From Halothiobacillus sp. (GTDB lineage: Bacteria > Pseudomonadota > Gammaproteobacteria > Halothiobacillales > Halothiobacillaceae): a DNA stretch of 64,000 nt. The stretch lies in contig JAGDVP010000022.1 of the NCBI GenBank assembly GCA_023255735.1, forward strand, positions 24,851 through 88,850, read 5' to 3'. The notes beneath the pieces were generated by a model. The model saw only the letters and a list, made by a program, of their open reading frames with translations, did not search any database and was not told the origin of the DNA. Position numbers and translations under genes: made by a program. Numbering within the stretch: position 1 is the stretch's first letter; each line of letters starts with the position of its first letter. This document shows positions 32,784-42,884 of the stretch, in pieces.

Positions 32784-34130
32784 CTAATCGCTGCATTGCT
32801 TATCGTCCAACGACCGAAGAAAGGCCATTTTTTCTGCAATTTTGCCCTCAAGACCCCGGGGGGTGGGTTGATACCACTGCGGCTCGGCCATGCCATCGGG
32901 CAAATATTTTTCACCGGCGGCATAGGCATGGGGTTCATCGTGGGCATAGCGATAAGCATGGCCGTAACCCAGCTCTTGCATGAGGCGCGTGGGGGCATTG
33001 CGTAAATGCATGGGCACCTCGCGACTTTGATCGACCTTAACAAACGCCATCGCTTGATTAAACGCGGTGTAGCCGGCATTACTTTTGGGCGCAATGGCCA
33101 AATAAATCACCGCTTGGCCGAGCGCGAGCTCGCCTTCGGGTGAGCCTAGCCGCTCATAGGTTGTGGCAGCATCATTGGCAATTTGCAGCGCGCGCGGATC
33201 GGCCAGCCCGATATCTTCCCAAGCCATGCGCACAATGCGCCGCGCGAGATATTTGGCATCCGCGCCGCCATCGAGCATGCGGCAAAACCAATACAACGCC
33301 GCATCAGGGTGTGAGCCGCGCACTGATTTATGCAAGGCTGAAATTTGATCGTAAAAATGCTCACCGCCTTTATCAAACCGGCGAGCACCCGCACTTAAGG
33401 TTTCAGTGAGTAATTCGGCGCTCATCTCAGTGCGCCCCAGGGCGAGGGCGGCGGTATCAAGCTGCTCAAGCAAATTAAGAAGGCGGCGCGCATCGCCATC
33501 CGCCAGCTCAATCAGCCGCTCGATGGCATCGGGTGAAAACACCAATGACCCCAGCGCTTGGGTTTGCGCTTGGGTTTGCGCCCGCGTGATGAGTTGGCGC
33601 AATTCCTCGGGGCTAAGTGATTTAAGCACATACACCTGCGCCCGTGAGAGTAAGGCTGAGTTCAGCTCAAACGAAGGGTTTTCGGTGGTGGCACCAAGTA
33701 ACGTGACCAAGCCTGATTCGGCAAAGGGCAGCAGGGCATCTTGCTGCCCTTTGTTAAAGCGATGAATTTCATCAATAAATAACAGGGTGGGCTGGCCTGA
33801 TTCCAGATTGCGTTCAGCCTGTTCCATGGCGGCACGAATATCTTTAACGCCAGAGAACACCGCCGACAAGGCAATAAACGCACTATCAAAAGCGCTCGCC
33901 ATTAAGCGCGCTAGCGTGGTTTTACCCACCCCAGGCGGCCCCCATAAAATCATGGAGTGGGGTTTGTGCGACTCAAAGGCTAAACGCAAGGGCTTGCCGG
34001 GCCCAAGCAAATGCGTCTGACCAATCACCTCATTTAGGGTGGTGGGACGTAGCTGTTCGGCTAAAGGTGGGCGGGGCTGGGTTTTATGCAGCGGCGCTGG
34101 CGGTTCGTTACCAAAAAGATCAGGCACCAT
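32784..34130 (-). CDS. rarA: Replication-associated recombination protein A (RarA/MgsA)
   Basis: 448 residues. AAA+ ATPase with Walker A (GPPGVGKTTLARL), Walker B (LLFIDEIHRFNKGQQDALLP), sensor 1 (LLGATTENPSFELNSALLSR) and the RarA-specific C-terminal tetramerisation region (DALYWFCRMLDGG-like text, here DAALYWFCRMLDGGADAKYL). It acts at stalled replication forks. It lies 14 bases after lolA, giving the common ftsK-lolA-rarA order. Confidence 0.96.
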   Translation of the reverse strand: MVPDLFGNEPPAPLHKTQPRPPLAEQLRPTTLNEVIGQTHLLGPGKPLRLAFESHKPHSMILWGPPGVGKTTLARLMASAFDSAFIALSAVFSGVKDIRAAMEQAERNLESGQPTLLFIDEIHRFNKGQQDALLPFAESGLVTLLGATTENPSFELNSALLSRAQVYVLKSLSPEELRQLITRAQTQAQTQALGSLVFSPDAIERLIELADGDARRLLNLLEQLDTAALALGRTEMSAELLTETLSAGARRFDKGGEHFYDQISALHKSVRGSHPDAALYWFCRMLDGGADAKYLARRIVRMAWEDIGLADPRALQIANDAATTYERLGSPEGELALGQAVIYLAIAPKSNAGYTAFNQAMAFVKVDQSREVPMHLRNAPTRLMQELGYGHAYRYAHDEPHAYAAGEKYLPDGMAEPQWYQPTPRGLEGKIAEKMAFLRSLDDKQCSD

Positions 34131-34144
34131 GGGCGGATCGCAGG

Positions 34145-34819
34145 TTAATGGCTGTTCACCACATCAACGCCCGCCGGGGGCGTAAAGGCAAATAGGGTTT
34201 TATCAACAGGCTGATTGACCTCCCGCGCGCTGAATTGCACCGTGGTGTTATTCCCTAATTTATCTTTAAAAACCATGGCCTTAATGCCTTTAGCATCCAT
34301 GCCGATTTGCACCGATGAAAAATCGCTTTTTTGCGAGCGATCACTTAAAGCATACCAAGACAAACCATCGTTATTGCCGAGGCTGCGAATCGTGAACACT
34401 TCTTCAAGCGGTTGATTACCCAAAAAAATCCCAATCGGCGCGCCCCGATTATCACTCAAGGAGCTGATGGTTACTTGGGCTAAATCGGGGTCATAAACCC
34501 AGAGCTTGCCGTCGCTTGCGATGAGTTTTTGCACATAGGGCACTTCATAGGCCCAGTAAAATTGGCCGGGTCGCGCCAACACAAAATTACCCGTCGAGCC
34601 CGGCTGAGTTTGGCCGCGAACATTGACTTGTTTTTGGATAAAGTTGGCTGAAAAAGTTTTAAGATTTTTCACAAATTCCGTGAGCGGGCGAACATCAGTC
34701 GGTGTGGCGGCGGCAGGGGTGCCTAGCGGAAATGCTTGCGTGTCGGCCAAGGCCGGGGCAATCACGCTCAAACTCAATGGGGCAACCACAAACACACAAC
34801 CAATTAACCAACGCATCAT
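34145..34819 (-). CDS. lolA: Outer-membrane lipoprotein carrier protein LolA
   Basis: 224 residues with a signal peptide (FVVAPLSLSVIAPALADT). LolA features are LKTFSANFIQKQVNVRGQTQ, GNFVLARPGQFYWAYEVPYVQKLIASDGK and VWVYDPDLAQVTI-type text (here LWVYDPDLAQVTI). It carries lipoproteins across the periplasm from LolCDE to LolB. AGG stands eight bases before the first of two ATGs. Confidence 0.94.
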   Translation of the reverse strand: MMRWLIGCVFVVAPLSLSVIAPALADTQAFPLGTPAAATPTDVRPLTEFVKNLKTFSANFIQKQVNVRGQTQPGSTGNFVLARPGQFYWAYEVPYVQKLIASDGKLWVYDPDLAQVTISSLSDNRGAPIGIFLGNQPLEEVFTIRSLGNNDGLSWYALSDRSQKSDFSSVQIGMDAKGIKAMVFKDKLGNNTTVQFSAREVNQPVDKTLFAFTPPAGVDVVNSH

Positions 34820-34872
34820 GTTAACTACCTAAAACGGGGGGCATAAAAAAACGACTTAAAACAATCACTTGA

Positions 34873-37311
34873 TTAGCGAGCGGGCGGCGGCGGCGCCAAC
34901 ACCTCGCGGGCGCCATTGGCTTGGAGCTGCCCCACAATGCCATCATTTTCCATTTCTTCAATTAATCGCGCGGCGCGGTTGTAGCCAATTTTTAAGCGGC
35001 GCTGCACATACGAAATAGAGGCCTTGCGGGTTTCGGTCACAATGGCCACGGCTTGATCGTAATACTCATCAATGGCCTCGCCCGAGGCTGAAACAGGTTT
35101 CTCGCCGGGCAGCATGACAGCCGAGGCGGATTCTTCCGATAAGACCGCATCAATGTAATTGGGTTCACCCAGCGCTTTTAAGGCTTCAACCACGCGATGC
35201 ACTTCATCGTCGCTCACAAATGCGCCATGCACGCGCATCGGCAAGCCGGTGCCGGGCGGCAAATACAGCATATCGCCATGGCCGAGCAAACTCTCGGCAC
35301 CCATTTGATCCAAAATGGTGCGGGAATCAATTTTCGAGGACACTTGAAACGAGATTCGGGTGGGAATATTCGCTTTAATCAAGCCGGTAATTACATCCAC
35401 CGAGGGCCGTTGAGTCGCTAAAATGAGGTGGATGCCCGAGGCGCGCGCTTTTTGCGCTAGGCGGGCGATGAGCTCTTCAACCTTTTTGCCGACCACCATC
35501 ATCATGTCGGCAAATTCATCTACCACAATCACAATGTGCGGCAGCCGCTCAAGGATTGGCGCGGGTAGATCGGGGTCAAACGCTTCTGCAGGGTTGTAGA
35601 ACGGATCGCGCAAAGGCTCGCCTTGATTGGCGGCATGGGTGATTTTTTCGTTGCAGCCGGCTAAATTGCGCACCCCAAGCGAGGACATAAGCTTGTACCG
35701 GCGCTCCATTTCCCCTACCGCCCAGCGCAGTGCGTTGGCCGCTTCTTTCATATCGGTGACCACGGGCGCGAGCAAATGCGGAATGCCCTCGTACACGGAT
35801 AATTCCAACATTTTCGGGTCGATCAGAATCAAGCGCACTTCATCGGCGGTAGCTTTGTAGAGCAAACTTAAAATCATGGCATTCACACCAACCGACTTAC
35901 CCGAGCCTGTAGTACCTGCCACCAGCAAATGCGGCATACGGGCTAAATCGGCCGTAATCGATGCGCCCGCAATGTCTTTGCCCAAAGCCATGGTGAGCGG
36001 CGAGCGGCTCTCTTGATAGGGCTTGGATTCAATCAGCTCACGCAAGGCGATAATTTCGCGCACCTGATTAGGGATTTCCAAGCCCACGGTTGATTTACCC
36101 GGAATTACCTCAACCACGCGCACGGATACAATCGACAGTGATCGGGCTAAGTCTTTGGATAAATTAGAAATTTGGCTTACTTTTACGCCCGGCGCCGGTT
36201 GCAATTCAAACCGAGTGATGACCGGCCCCGGGGTCGCGGCAACCACATCGACCCGCACCCCAAATTCTTCGAGCCGATCTTCAATTAAGGCCGACATCGA
36301 GGCCAAAACTTCCGGGCTAAAACCGGTTTGTCGTTGCGGCGCAAAATCGAGCAAATCGACAATCGGACGCCCCCCCGCCGTGCCTAACGCAGGCTGAGGC
36401 TTAATGGGGGCTTTAGCCGATTTGAGTGGCGTGCGCGGGGATTGCCCCACCGCTTTTGAGCGCTCGTTCGTGCCAAGGGTTGTGCTTGCGGCTGCGCTTG
36501 GGGCATCAAAAATCGGGTCGAAGGGCTGGGTCATGGATTGATGTTCATCTTGGGGCGATTGCGCCGGCATGGGGCGGCGACGCACCGCGGGGGCAACATA
36601 ATTGCTTTGCACGGTTGGAATGGCACGCGGGGTGATGGTGGGCTCATCGGTGCCGTCATTGCGATCTGAGCCATGGGTTGAATCGCCTGCACGTCCCCCC
36701 GAAAACAGCCGGGCAATGCGCGCAATCATCCATTCAAACAAGCGCCCCACGAGCTCAAATACCGCAAACCAAGATAAGCCCGATACGGTTGAAAAAGCCA
36801 GCATCATAAAGCCGAGCATGAGTAGGGTGGCGCCCATGGCACCCAAATAATGAATCACCCCACTCGCCAGCACTTGGCCTACTACACCGCCCGCTGATCC
36901 GGCGGCGGCATGCAGGGGCGCTGCCTGATGAATCGCAGAGAGCACGCTCACTGCGAACACCGTGAGAATCACGCCGCCAATTTGAATAGCAAAAAACACA
37001 TCCAAAAGGCGCTCATCACTGCGCAGCCGCACAAACAACCGCAGGGCGAACACCAGCACCATCGGTGGTACGGCATAGGCACCAAAGCCTAATAAAAACC
37101 GCGAAAAATCAGCGAGCCAAGCGCCTACGGCACCCGCCGCATTGTGAATCGCCCCCCCCGCTTGCCCCGTGGTGGTAAACCCCGGATCAGTGGGCGAATA
37201 AGTCCAGAGCGCCAAGGCGTAATAGCCCATCAACAGAACCAGAACAATTAAAACTGTATCAGCCACCATCCGTTGGGGCTGATACAACACCGTATTTTTG
37301 GCAGAACTCAT
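34873..37311 (-). CDS. ftsK: DNA translocase FtsK
   Basis: 812 residues. The N-terminal 220 residues carry four to five membrane helices for the division septum; a short Pro/Ser-rich linker follows. The motor domain has Walker A ([18 protein letters not shown]), Walker B ([15 protein letters not shown]) and [20 protein letters not shown]; the C-terminal gamma winged helix is [22 protein letters not shown]. It segregates chromosome termini and activates XerCD. The linker is short compared with E. coli FtsK, similar to that of Pseudomonas. Confidence 0.97.
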   Translation of the reverse strand: MSSAKNTVLYQPQRMVADTVLIVLVLLMGYYALALWTYSPTDPGFTTTGQAGGAIHNAAGAVGAWLADFSRFLLGFGAYAVPPMVLVFALRLFVRLRSDERLLDVFFAIQIGGVILTVFAVSVLSAIHQAAPLHAAAGSAGGVVGQVLASGVIHYLGAMGATLLMLGFMMLAFSTVSGLSWFAVFELVGRLFEWMIARIARLFSGGRAGDSTHGSDRNDGTDEPTITPRAIPTVQSNYVAPAVRRRPMPAQSPQDEHQSMTQPFDPIFDAPSAAASTTLGTNERSKAVGQSPRTPLKSAKAPIKPQPALGTAGGRPIVDLLDFAPQRQTGFSPEVLASMSALIEDRLEEFGVRVDVVAATPGPVITRFELQPAPGVKVSQISNLSKDLARSLSIVSVRVVEVIPGKSTVGLEIPNQVREIIALRELIESKPYQESRSPLTMALGKDIAGASITADLARMPHLLVAGTTGSGKSVGVNAMILSLLYKATADEVRLILIDPKMLELSVYEGIPHLLAPVVTDMKEAANALRWAVGEMERRYKLMSSLGVRNLAGCNEKITHAANQGEPLRDPFYNPAEAFDPDLPAPILERLPHIVIVVDEFADMMMVVGKKVEELIARLAQKARASGIHLILATQRPSVDVITGLIKANIPTRISFQVSSKIDSRTILDQMGAESLLGHGDMLYLPPGTGLPMRVHGAFVSDDEVHRVVEALKALGEPNYIDAVLSEESASAVMLPGEKPVSASGEAIDEYYDQAVAIVTETRKASISYVQRRLKIGYNRAARLIEEMENDGIVGQLQANGAREVLAPPPPAR

Positions 37312-37394
37312 GGATATCCGATTAAATTCGAGTTAATTGAGGTAAATACCCCCGATACGCCCCATGCCACCGGCGGGTTATCCCAGCGTCCCGC

Positions 37395-37922
37395 TTACTT
37401 AACAATCCGCAGGCGGGAGCCTTTGGGCGGCGATTTTGGCGCGGGGGGTTCGGGTGGCTCATGATCGGGCTGGTCGGCTAAAGCGGGCTTTACAGGCACT
37501 TTGCTGGCCGAAGGCTCGCGCTTGGATCGCACATTTGGGCTTACTTTAGCCCCGGCCAAACTTAATTTGGGCGGGGTGGCGGTGAACTCGTCATCATCGT
37601 CAAACTCCTCATCGGGGTCCGGCGGAAACTGAGCGCCACTGCCAAAATCCCGATCATAAATACCGATAATGGCGCGCATTGGCACATAAATCGCCTCCGG
37701 CTTGCCGGCAAAGCGCGCTTCAAACGCAATCGATTTGCGATCCATCGCAAAGTTGCGCACCGCACTGGGGCTGATATTCAGATGAATTTGCCCCTCATCG
37801 ACATGCGCTTGGGGCACTAAAACCCCCGACACCGTCGCATCGACAACGATAATAGGCACATGCCCCTGATCGACCGTCCAGTCGTACAGGGCGCGAATTA
37901 AATAAGGACGTTTCGACAGCAT
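37395..37922 (-). CDS. sspB: ClpXP adaptor / stringent starvation protein B
   Basis: 175 residues. The folded domain (PYLIRALYDWTVDQGHVPII, VLVPQAHVDEGQIHLNIS, AIYVPMRAIIGIYDRDFG) is SspB, which binds ssrA-tagged proteins. A long acidic then Pro/Lys-rich linker leads to a C-terminal LRIVK that matches the ClpX-binding (XB) tail. It follows sspA by 9 bases. Confidence 0.95.
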   Translation of the reverse strand: MLSKRPYLIRALYDWTVDQGHVPIIVVDATVSGVLVPQAHVDEGQIHLNISPSAVRNFAMDRKSIAFEARFAGKPEAIYVPMRAIIGIYDRDFGSGAQFPPDPDEEFDDDDEFTATPPKLSLAGAKVSPNVRSKREPSASKVPVKPALADQPDHEPPEPPAPKSPPKGSRLRIVK

Positions 37923-37931
37923 AGGGCGCCT

Positions 37932-38561
37932 TTAGTATTTATCGCGCATTTCGCGCTCAACTTCAGTTAGGCTCATTTGGAAGGTGGGACGATCGAACAT
38001 GCGCTTCATGTAATCGAGGACAGGTTTGGCGCCGGCCCCTGTTAATTCAACGCCATAAACGGGCAAACGCCACAGCAGGGCTGAGAGCGTGACATCGGTG
38101 AGGCTGTATTCATCGCTCATAAAAAATGGTTTGTGGCTGAAGGCGGGCGCAAAAGCGAGCAAGCCTTCACGCAAGGTTTTGCGGGCACGCGCCACGGTTT
38201 TCTCGCCGCGCTCGAACTCGGGCAGCAAACCATACCAATCGCGCTCAATGCTGTATAACGCGGTGCGCACTTTGGCGCGGCTTACCGGGTCTACCGGCAT
38301 GAGCGGGGGATGCGGAAAGCGTTCATCTAAATATTCCATGATGACGCGGGCGTTGGTAATCACAAGATCACGATCGGCCAGCACAGGCACGGTGCCTTCG
38401 GGGCTTAAATCGTGAAAATCTTCTGGGATTTCGCCCAGCGATATATCAATCACATCGGCGGTGAGTTCTTTTTCCGCCAGAACAATCCGCGTGCGATGGC
38501 AATCAGGATTTTCAGGGTTGGTGAACAGGGTCATGACCGAGCGGCGGTTGACAGTCGCCAT
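37932..38561 (-). CDS. sspA: Stringent starvation protein A (GST-fold RNA polymerase-associated)
   Basis: About 209 residues from the ATG at 38561, chosen for the AAGGAG seven bases upstream. The thioredoxin-like N-terminal domain has MTLFTNPENPDCHRTRIVLAEK and LSPEGTVPVLADRDLVI, followed by a helical GST-C domain with YSLTDVTLSALLWRLPVYGV. SspA binds RNA polymerase in starvation and acid stress and has no GST activity. Forms an operon with sspB. Confidence 0.95.
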   Translation of the reverse strand: MATVNRRSVMTLFTNPENPDCHRTRIVLAEKELTADVIDISLGEIPEDFHDLSPEGTVPVLADRDLVITNARVIMEYLDERFPHPPLMPVDPVSRAKVRTALYSIERDWYGLLPEFERGEKTVARARKTLREGLLAFAPAFSHKPFFMSDEYSLTDVTLSALLWRLPVYGVELTGAGAKPVLDYMKRMFDRPTFQMSLTEVEREMRDKY

Positions 38562-38637
38562 AGGGCGTCTCCTTAAAGAATCAAGCAAAAAGATAGTGCA
38601 TGATAGCAAATTGGCTTGAGCTTATGGGTTATGTTGG

Positions 38638-41600
38638 TCAAGAACTGCCCGCAAAGGCTTGGCGCCCCAATAATAAGCGGTACATAACCGGCATAATGAT
38701 GAGCACAAGCGGCATTTGAATCATAAGCCCTGAGATAATGGCAACGGCTAGAGGCTGCTGCATAGCTGATCCTTGGCCAATCCCCAAGCCTAAAGGCAGC
38801 AAGGCCAAAATCGCCGCCAAGGTGGTCATCGCAATCGGGCGGATCCGATTGCTGCCCGCATCAATCAGCATCGAAGCCGACAGTGGCGCGCCCGCACACG
38901 CGCTGTTTTGCCGGATGACGGCAAGCTCGGAGAAATAAAACACGGCCACTTCGGTCACGATGCCTACGATCATAATCATGCCCATAAGCGCCGTGATATT
39001 GAGGGTTTGACCGGCCAACCATAGGCCGGTGAACACGCCACCCACGGCGAGCAAGGGCGCCACCATGATGGCCAGTGCGATCCGAAATTGCTCATACAAA
39101 AACAGCAAAGCAAAAAAAACCAGCATCGCTGCGGCGATAAATACTTGAATCAAGCCTGCAAAGGCTTGCTGTTGCTGCAAATACAAACCCGCTAATTGAT
39201 AATGCACGCCGGCGGGAAGCAAGCCGGGTGCGGCCAATACGTGCTTCACCTCATCAATAACGGCGCCATAGCCCCGCCCTTCAATGCGGGCTGAAACCGA
39301 TACCGCCGGGGTGAGATCATGACGGGTAATTTCAGCCGCGCCATCGGTACGGGTGAGTACCGCCACCCGATTTAAGGGCACTAAATGCCCATCGGGCGCG
39401 CGCAACATCAAAGCCTCGATTTGGGCGAGTGAATTGCGATCGGCGGCGGGTATGCTTACCCGCACGCCCAGCATTTGCTGGCCTGTGCGGATTTGGGTTG
39501 AAATGGCGCCGCGCAAAAACTGCCCCAGTTGGGTGGTGATGTCGCTTGGGGTTAAGCCTTCGAGCGCGGCTTTAACATGATTGATTTTAATATCGACCGA
39601 GCCACCCGCAATCACCAAGCCATCGTTGATTTCTTTTAATCCGGCCACTTGCCCCAAGGCCTCTGCGACCTTGGGACTGAGGGCTTGCAGCGTGGGCCAA
39701 TCTGCACCGCTCAGCACCACCACCACCGGACGGGGCGAGCCACTTAAATCGCCGATTAAATCTTGCATCGGCTGGTTCATATCTAACAGCGTAAAGCCGG
39801 GCACTTCTTGGGTAATTTGATCGGCCAAGCGATTCATGACGGCGCTCTGCCCCTCGGGGCTTTTAAGCAAAATAAACATATCCCCTTGATTTGCCTCGGT
39901 TAAACCGCCGCCTAATTGGGTGCCTGTGCGCCGTGTCCACGCTGCAACCTCCGGGGTGGCGGCAATAAGGCGCTCAACCTGCCCCACTAGCCGGTCGGTT
40001 TCGATTAACGAGGTGCCGGGGGCGGTTTGGTAATCCAGTACAAAGCCGCCTTCATTCATTTCGGGCATAAACCCCGAGGGCACTTTACCCAACGCGAACA
40101 CGCCGAGAGCAATCATCAGGGCAATGATCGGCACGACACTGAGCGGTTTGGCGAGCATAAATTGCATTAATCGGCGGTAGGTTTTTTGCACCCAGCCTGA
40201 TACGCGCCCGGCGGCGGGCGTTTCGGCATCCCGCGCGCTTAAGAGCTTATCGGCAATAAGCGGCAGGGCCAGCCATACAAACAAAAACGACACGATTAAG
40301 GCCGTGGCCATGGTGAGGGACAATGCTTTGAAAAAAGCCCCCGTGACCCCATCTAAAAAAGCCAAGGGCGCAAAAATAATGATGGTGGCCGTGCTAGAGC
40401 CCGCCAGTGGTTGGGTGAAATCGTGCGCGGCCTGCATCACGGTATATTTGCTATGCCCGGCTTCATGCAGGCGGCGGGTAATTTGTTCGAGCATCACGAT
40501 AATGTCGTCCACAATCAGCCCGACAGCGGCAGCCATGCCGCCTAACGTCATGATGTTAAAGCTCATACCCAATAGGCTTAAAAGCAAAATACTGGCCGAT
40601 AAGACGGTCGGCACCAAAATAAGCGTCATAAGCGCTAATTTAATGCTGCGCAAAAAACCCAAGAGCACGAGGGTGGCAAACACAATGCCAAGCAAGATGG
40701 CATCACGCACGGAGTTCACCGAATCTTCAATTACGGTGCTCTGATCGTACCAGCGGGCAAGGTGTACATCCTTGGGGAATTGCGCCTGCATCGCCGCTAA
40801 TTTGGCGGCCACGGCGCGATCAATCGCCACGGTATTCCCGCCCAGCGTTTGGTGCACCAGTAATAACACCGCAGGCTTGCCGTTGGCCGTTACGATTTGA
40901 AATCGCGGCGCTTGCCCCATCTGCACGCTGGCCACTTCTCCTAGGCGAATCACGCCATTAACGCCGGTGCGCAGTATCGTTTGGCGCACTTCATCAAGGC
41001 TTGCAAAACGCGCGTCCGACAAGAGCAAATCGAGCCGGCCTCGGGCTTGCAACTTGCCCACCGCTTGCAGCGTATTGGCGGCAGATAAGGCCTGCACCAC
41101 ATCTTGCATCGACAAGTTTAAGGCGGCAAGCTTGGCGGGGTTGACCAAAACTTGATACTCCCCAATAGCGCCGCCTTGCAAACTCACCTGCCGCACACCG
41201 GCAATGCTCGATAAAGCAGGAACCAGTTGCAATTGCGCAAAACGGCGCAAGGCCACCGGATCAACCGTGCTTGAGGTGAGGCTGTAGGCCACCACGGGGA
41301 ATTTGGTGGGGTCCATCCGTTTCACCGCGAAGGTCACACCCGGCGGCAATGCGCTTAAGGTTTGCGCCATCGCCGCTTGCACTTGCAACACTTTTTGCGG
41401 TAAATCGCTGCCCCAGTCAAAGCGCAAATCAACATCAGCCGAACCCCGGCTGCTGGTGGAATTGATGGCCACCACGCCTTGCACGCTGCGCAAAGCTTGT
41501 TCAACCAAAATGGTGACTTCCATCTGCATTTGTTCAGCCGAGCGGTCCCCCGCCTCTAAAGACACCACAATGCGCGGAAAAGACACGGCGGGAAACAAAG

Positions 41601-41721
41601 ACACCGGCATTTTTATTGCAGCGAAGCCGCCCGCAATCACCAGCAAAACCAATAAAAACAAAATGGAGCGCCGATGTGATAACAGCCACTCGGCTAATGC
41701 GCCTAAGCGAACTGCGCTCAT
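38638..41721 (-). CDS. RND efflux pump inner-membrane transporter
   Basis: 1027 residues with the 12-helix RND plan: one N-terminal helix (RRSILFLLVLLVIAGGFAAI), a large periplasmic loop (residues about 35-330), helices 2-6, a second loop and helices 8-12. Helix 4 contains GLIVDDIIVMLEQITRR, with the proton-relay aspartates. The N-terminal PVSLFPAVSFPRIVVSLEAG resembles CusA/CzcA-like and HAE transporters; helix-4 lacks the DxxxD-E pattern seen in classical heavy-metal pumps, so substrate is open. The ATG overlaps the adaptor stop (ATGA). Last gene of the efflux operon. Confidence 0.92.
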   Translation of the reverse strand: MSAVRLGALAEWLLSHRRSILFLLVLLVIAGGFAAIKMPVSLFPAVSFPRIVVSLEAGDRSAEQMQMEVTILVEQALRSVQGVVAINSTSSRGSADVDLRFDWGSDLPQKVLQVQAAMAQTLSALPPGVTFAVKRMDPTKFPVVAYSLTSSTVDPVALRRFAQLQLVPALSSIAGVRQVSLQGGAIGEYQVLVNPAKLAALNLSMQDVVQALSAANTLQAVGKLQARGRLDLLLSDARFASLDEVRQTILRTGVNGVIRLGEVASVQMGQAPRFQIVTANGKPAVLLLVHQTLGGNTVAIDRAVAAKLAAMQAQFPKDVHLARWYDQSTVIEDSVNSVRDAILLGIVFATLVLLGFLRSIKLALMTLILVPTVLSASILLLSLLGMSFNIMTLGGMAAAVGLIVDDIIVMLEQITRRLHEAGHSKYTVMQAAHDFTQPLAGSSTATIIIFAPLAFLDGVTGAFFKALSLTMATALIVSFLFVWLALPLIADKLLSARDAETPAAGRVSGWVQKTYRRLMQFMLAKPLSVVPIIALMIALGVFALGKVPSGFMPEMNEGGFVLDYQTAPGTSLIETDRLVGQVERLIAATPEVAAWTRRTGTQLGGGLTEANQGDMFILLKSPEGQSAVMNRLADQITQEVPGFTLLDMNQPMQDLIGDLSGSPRPVVVVLSGADWPTLQALSPKVAEALGQVAGLKEINDGLVIAGGSVDIKINHVKAALEGLTPSDITTQLGQFLRGAISTQIRTGQQMLGVRVSIPAADRNSLAQIEALMLRAPDGHLVPLNRVAVLTRTDGAAEITRHDLTPAVSVSARIEGRGYGAVIDEVKHVLAAPGLLPAGVHYQLAGLYLQQQQAFAGLIQVFIAAAMLVFFALLFLYEQFRIALAIMVAPLLAVGGVFTGLWLAGQTLNITALMGMIMIVGIVTEVAVFYFSELAVIRQNSACAGAPLSASMLIDAGSNRIRPIAMTTLAAILALLPLGLGIGQGSAMQQPLAVAIISGLMIQMPLVLIIMPVMYRLLLGRQAFAGSS

Positions 41722-42872
41722 AAGGTGGGCACCTCTGCCGGCGCGGCTTTGGGCTCGACCTGCACGGTCATACCATCTTGCAACACATATTGCCCTTGAA
41801 TCACGATGGCATCATGAGCGTGCAGCGCCCCCGCTACCCGCGGTTCAATTAATGCGTTCTGCCCCACCCGTAACGCGACCCGGATAGGCACGGCAATCGC
41901 CTTGGCATCGGCATGGGTTTGCTCAACTCGAAAAATGGTTGGCACACCGGAATTAAGCACAACCGCGTCGATGGGCACCACAAAACCCTGCAAAGCAGGC
42001 AACCTAATATCCCCTTGCAGCGGGGTGCCCGTAATGAAATTAGCGCTCGCCGCATCGGGTTTAGCAATGACATCCAGCAAGCGGGTGGCGGGGTTAATTT
42101 GGCCATCCACCCGCACCACGGTCGCTTGTTCTAGCCCATGCGGGGCAAATACCGAGTGAAAAATAATCGGCGTGCCCGGCACGATACGGGCGGCATCTTC
42201 AGGCTCAATACCAAATCGCAACAGCAAGGCCTGCTGCGCCGATAAGGTAAGCAATGCGCCGCCCGGCGCCACCATGCTGCCGACCGGCGCGGGCACCGTC
42301 ATAACCAAGGCATCCTCACTGGCAACCACGGTTTGCGTGGCTTGATTACTGCCGATTTTCTCCAAGGTTTTAATGCGCTGCACAGCATCCTTGAGCGCTT
42401 GCTCAGCGCTCACCACCTCTTGATGGGTGGCCATTTGCCGGGCAAATAAATAGCGCTTCTGGGTTAAATCTTGCTGCAAAACCACGCGTTGCGACAGCGC
42501 CTGCGCATAAGCCAGATTCGCATTGGGATCGGTTTGGATGACGAGCAAAGGCTGGTTTTTTGTAACGCGTTGACCCGCCTCGACGAGCACTCGGCGCACC
42601 TGCCCGCCGGTTTGCGTGGATAGGCTTTGCGTGTGGGTGGGATCAGCTATCACCTGCCCATAGGCTGAAAGGCTCGGGGTTAGGCTTTGCACGCTCAAGG
42701 ACTCAACCGACACCGAGGCAACAACACCGGGCGTATCCGCCGCCAGGGCAAGCGATGTCATGCCTAATAAAGCCAGCAAGCTTACAAGGGAAATACCCCA
42801 TCGAATCAAGCCGTGGGTTTGCGCCCGACCGCTTTTGCATTTGAGCGCGCGCACAGAAAATAATCCAAGCAT
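41718..42872 (-). CDS. RND efflux periplasmic adaptor (membrane fusion protein)
   Basis: 384 residues. A signal/anchor helix (WGISLVSLLALLGMTSLALAAD) precedes the barrel-sandwich, alpha-hairpin (TQTGGQVRRVLVEAGQRVTKNQPLLVIQTDP, AYAQALSQRVVLQQDL) and beta-barrel domains (TVVRVDGQINPATRLLDVIAK), ending with a membrane-proximal domain. It joins the RND transporter to the outer-membrane channel. AGGA is 10 bases before the ATG. Overlaps the transporter gene by ATGA. Confidence 0.92.
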   Translation of the reverse strand: MLGLFSVRALKCKSGRAQTHGLIRWGISLVSLLALLGMTSLALAADTPGVVASVSVESLSVQSLTPSLSAYGQVIADPTHTQSLSTQTGGQVRRVLVEAGQRVTKNQPLLVIQTDPNANLAYAQALSQRVVLQQDLTQKRYLFARQMATHQEVVSAEQALKDAVQRIKTLEKIGSNQATQTVVASEDALVMTVPAPVGSMVAPGGALLTLSAQQALLLRFGIEPEDAARIVPGTPIIFHSVFAPHGLEQATVVRVDGQINPATRLLDVIAKPDAASANFITGTPLQGDIRLPALQGFVVPIDAVVLNSGVPTIFRVEQTHADAKAIAVPIRVALRVGQNALIEPRVAGALHAHDAIVIQGQYVLQDGMTVQVEPKAAPAEVPTL

Positions 42873-42884
42873 TAGTCTTTTTCC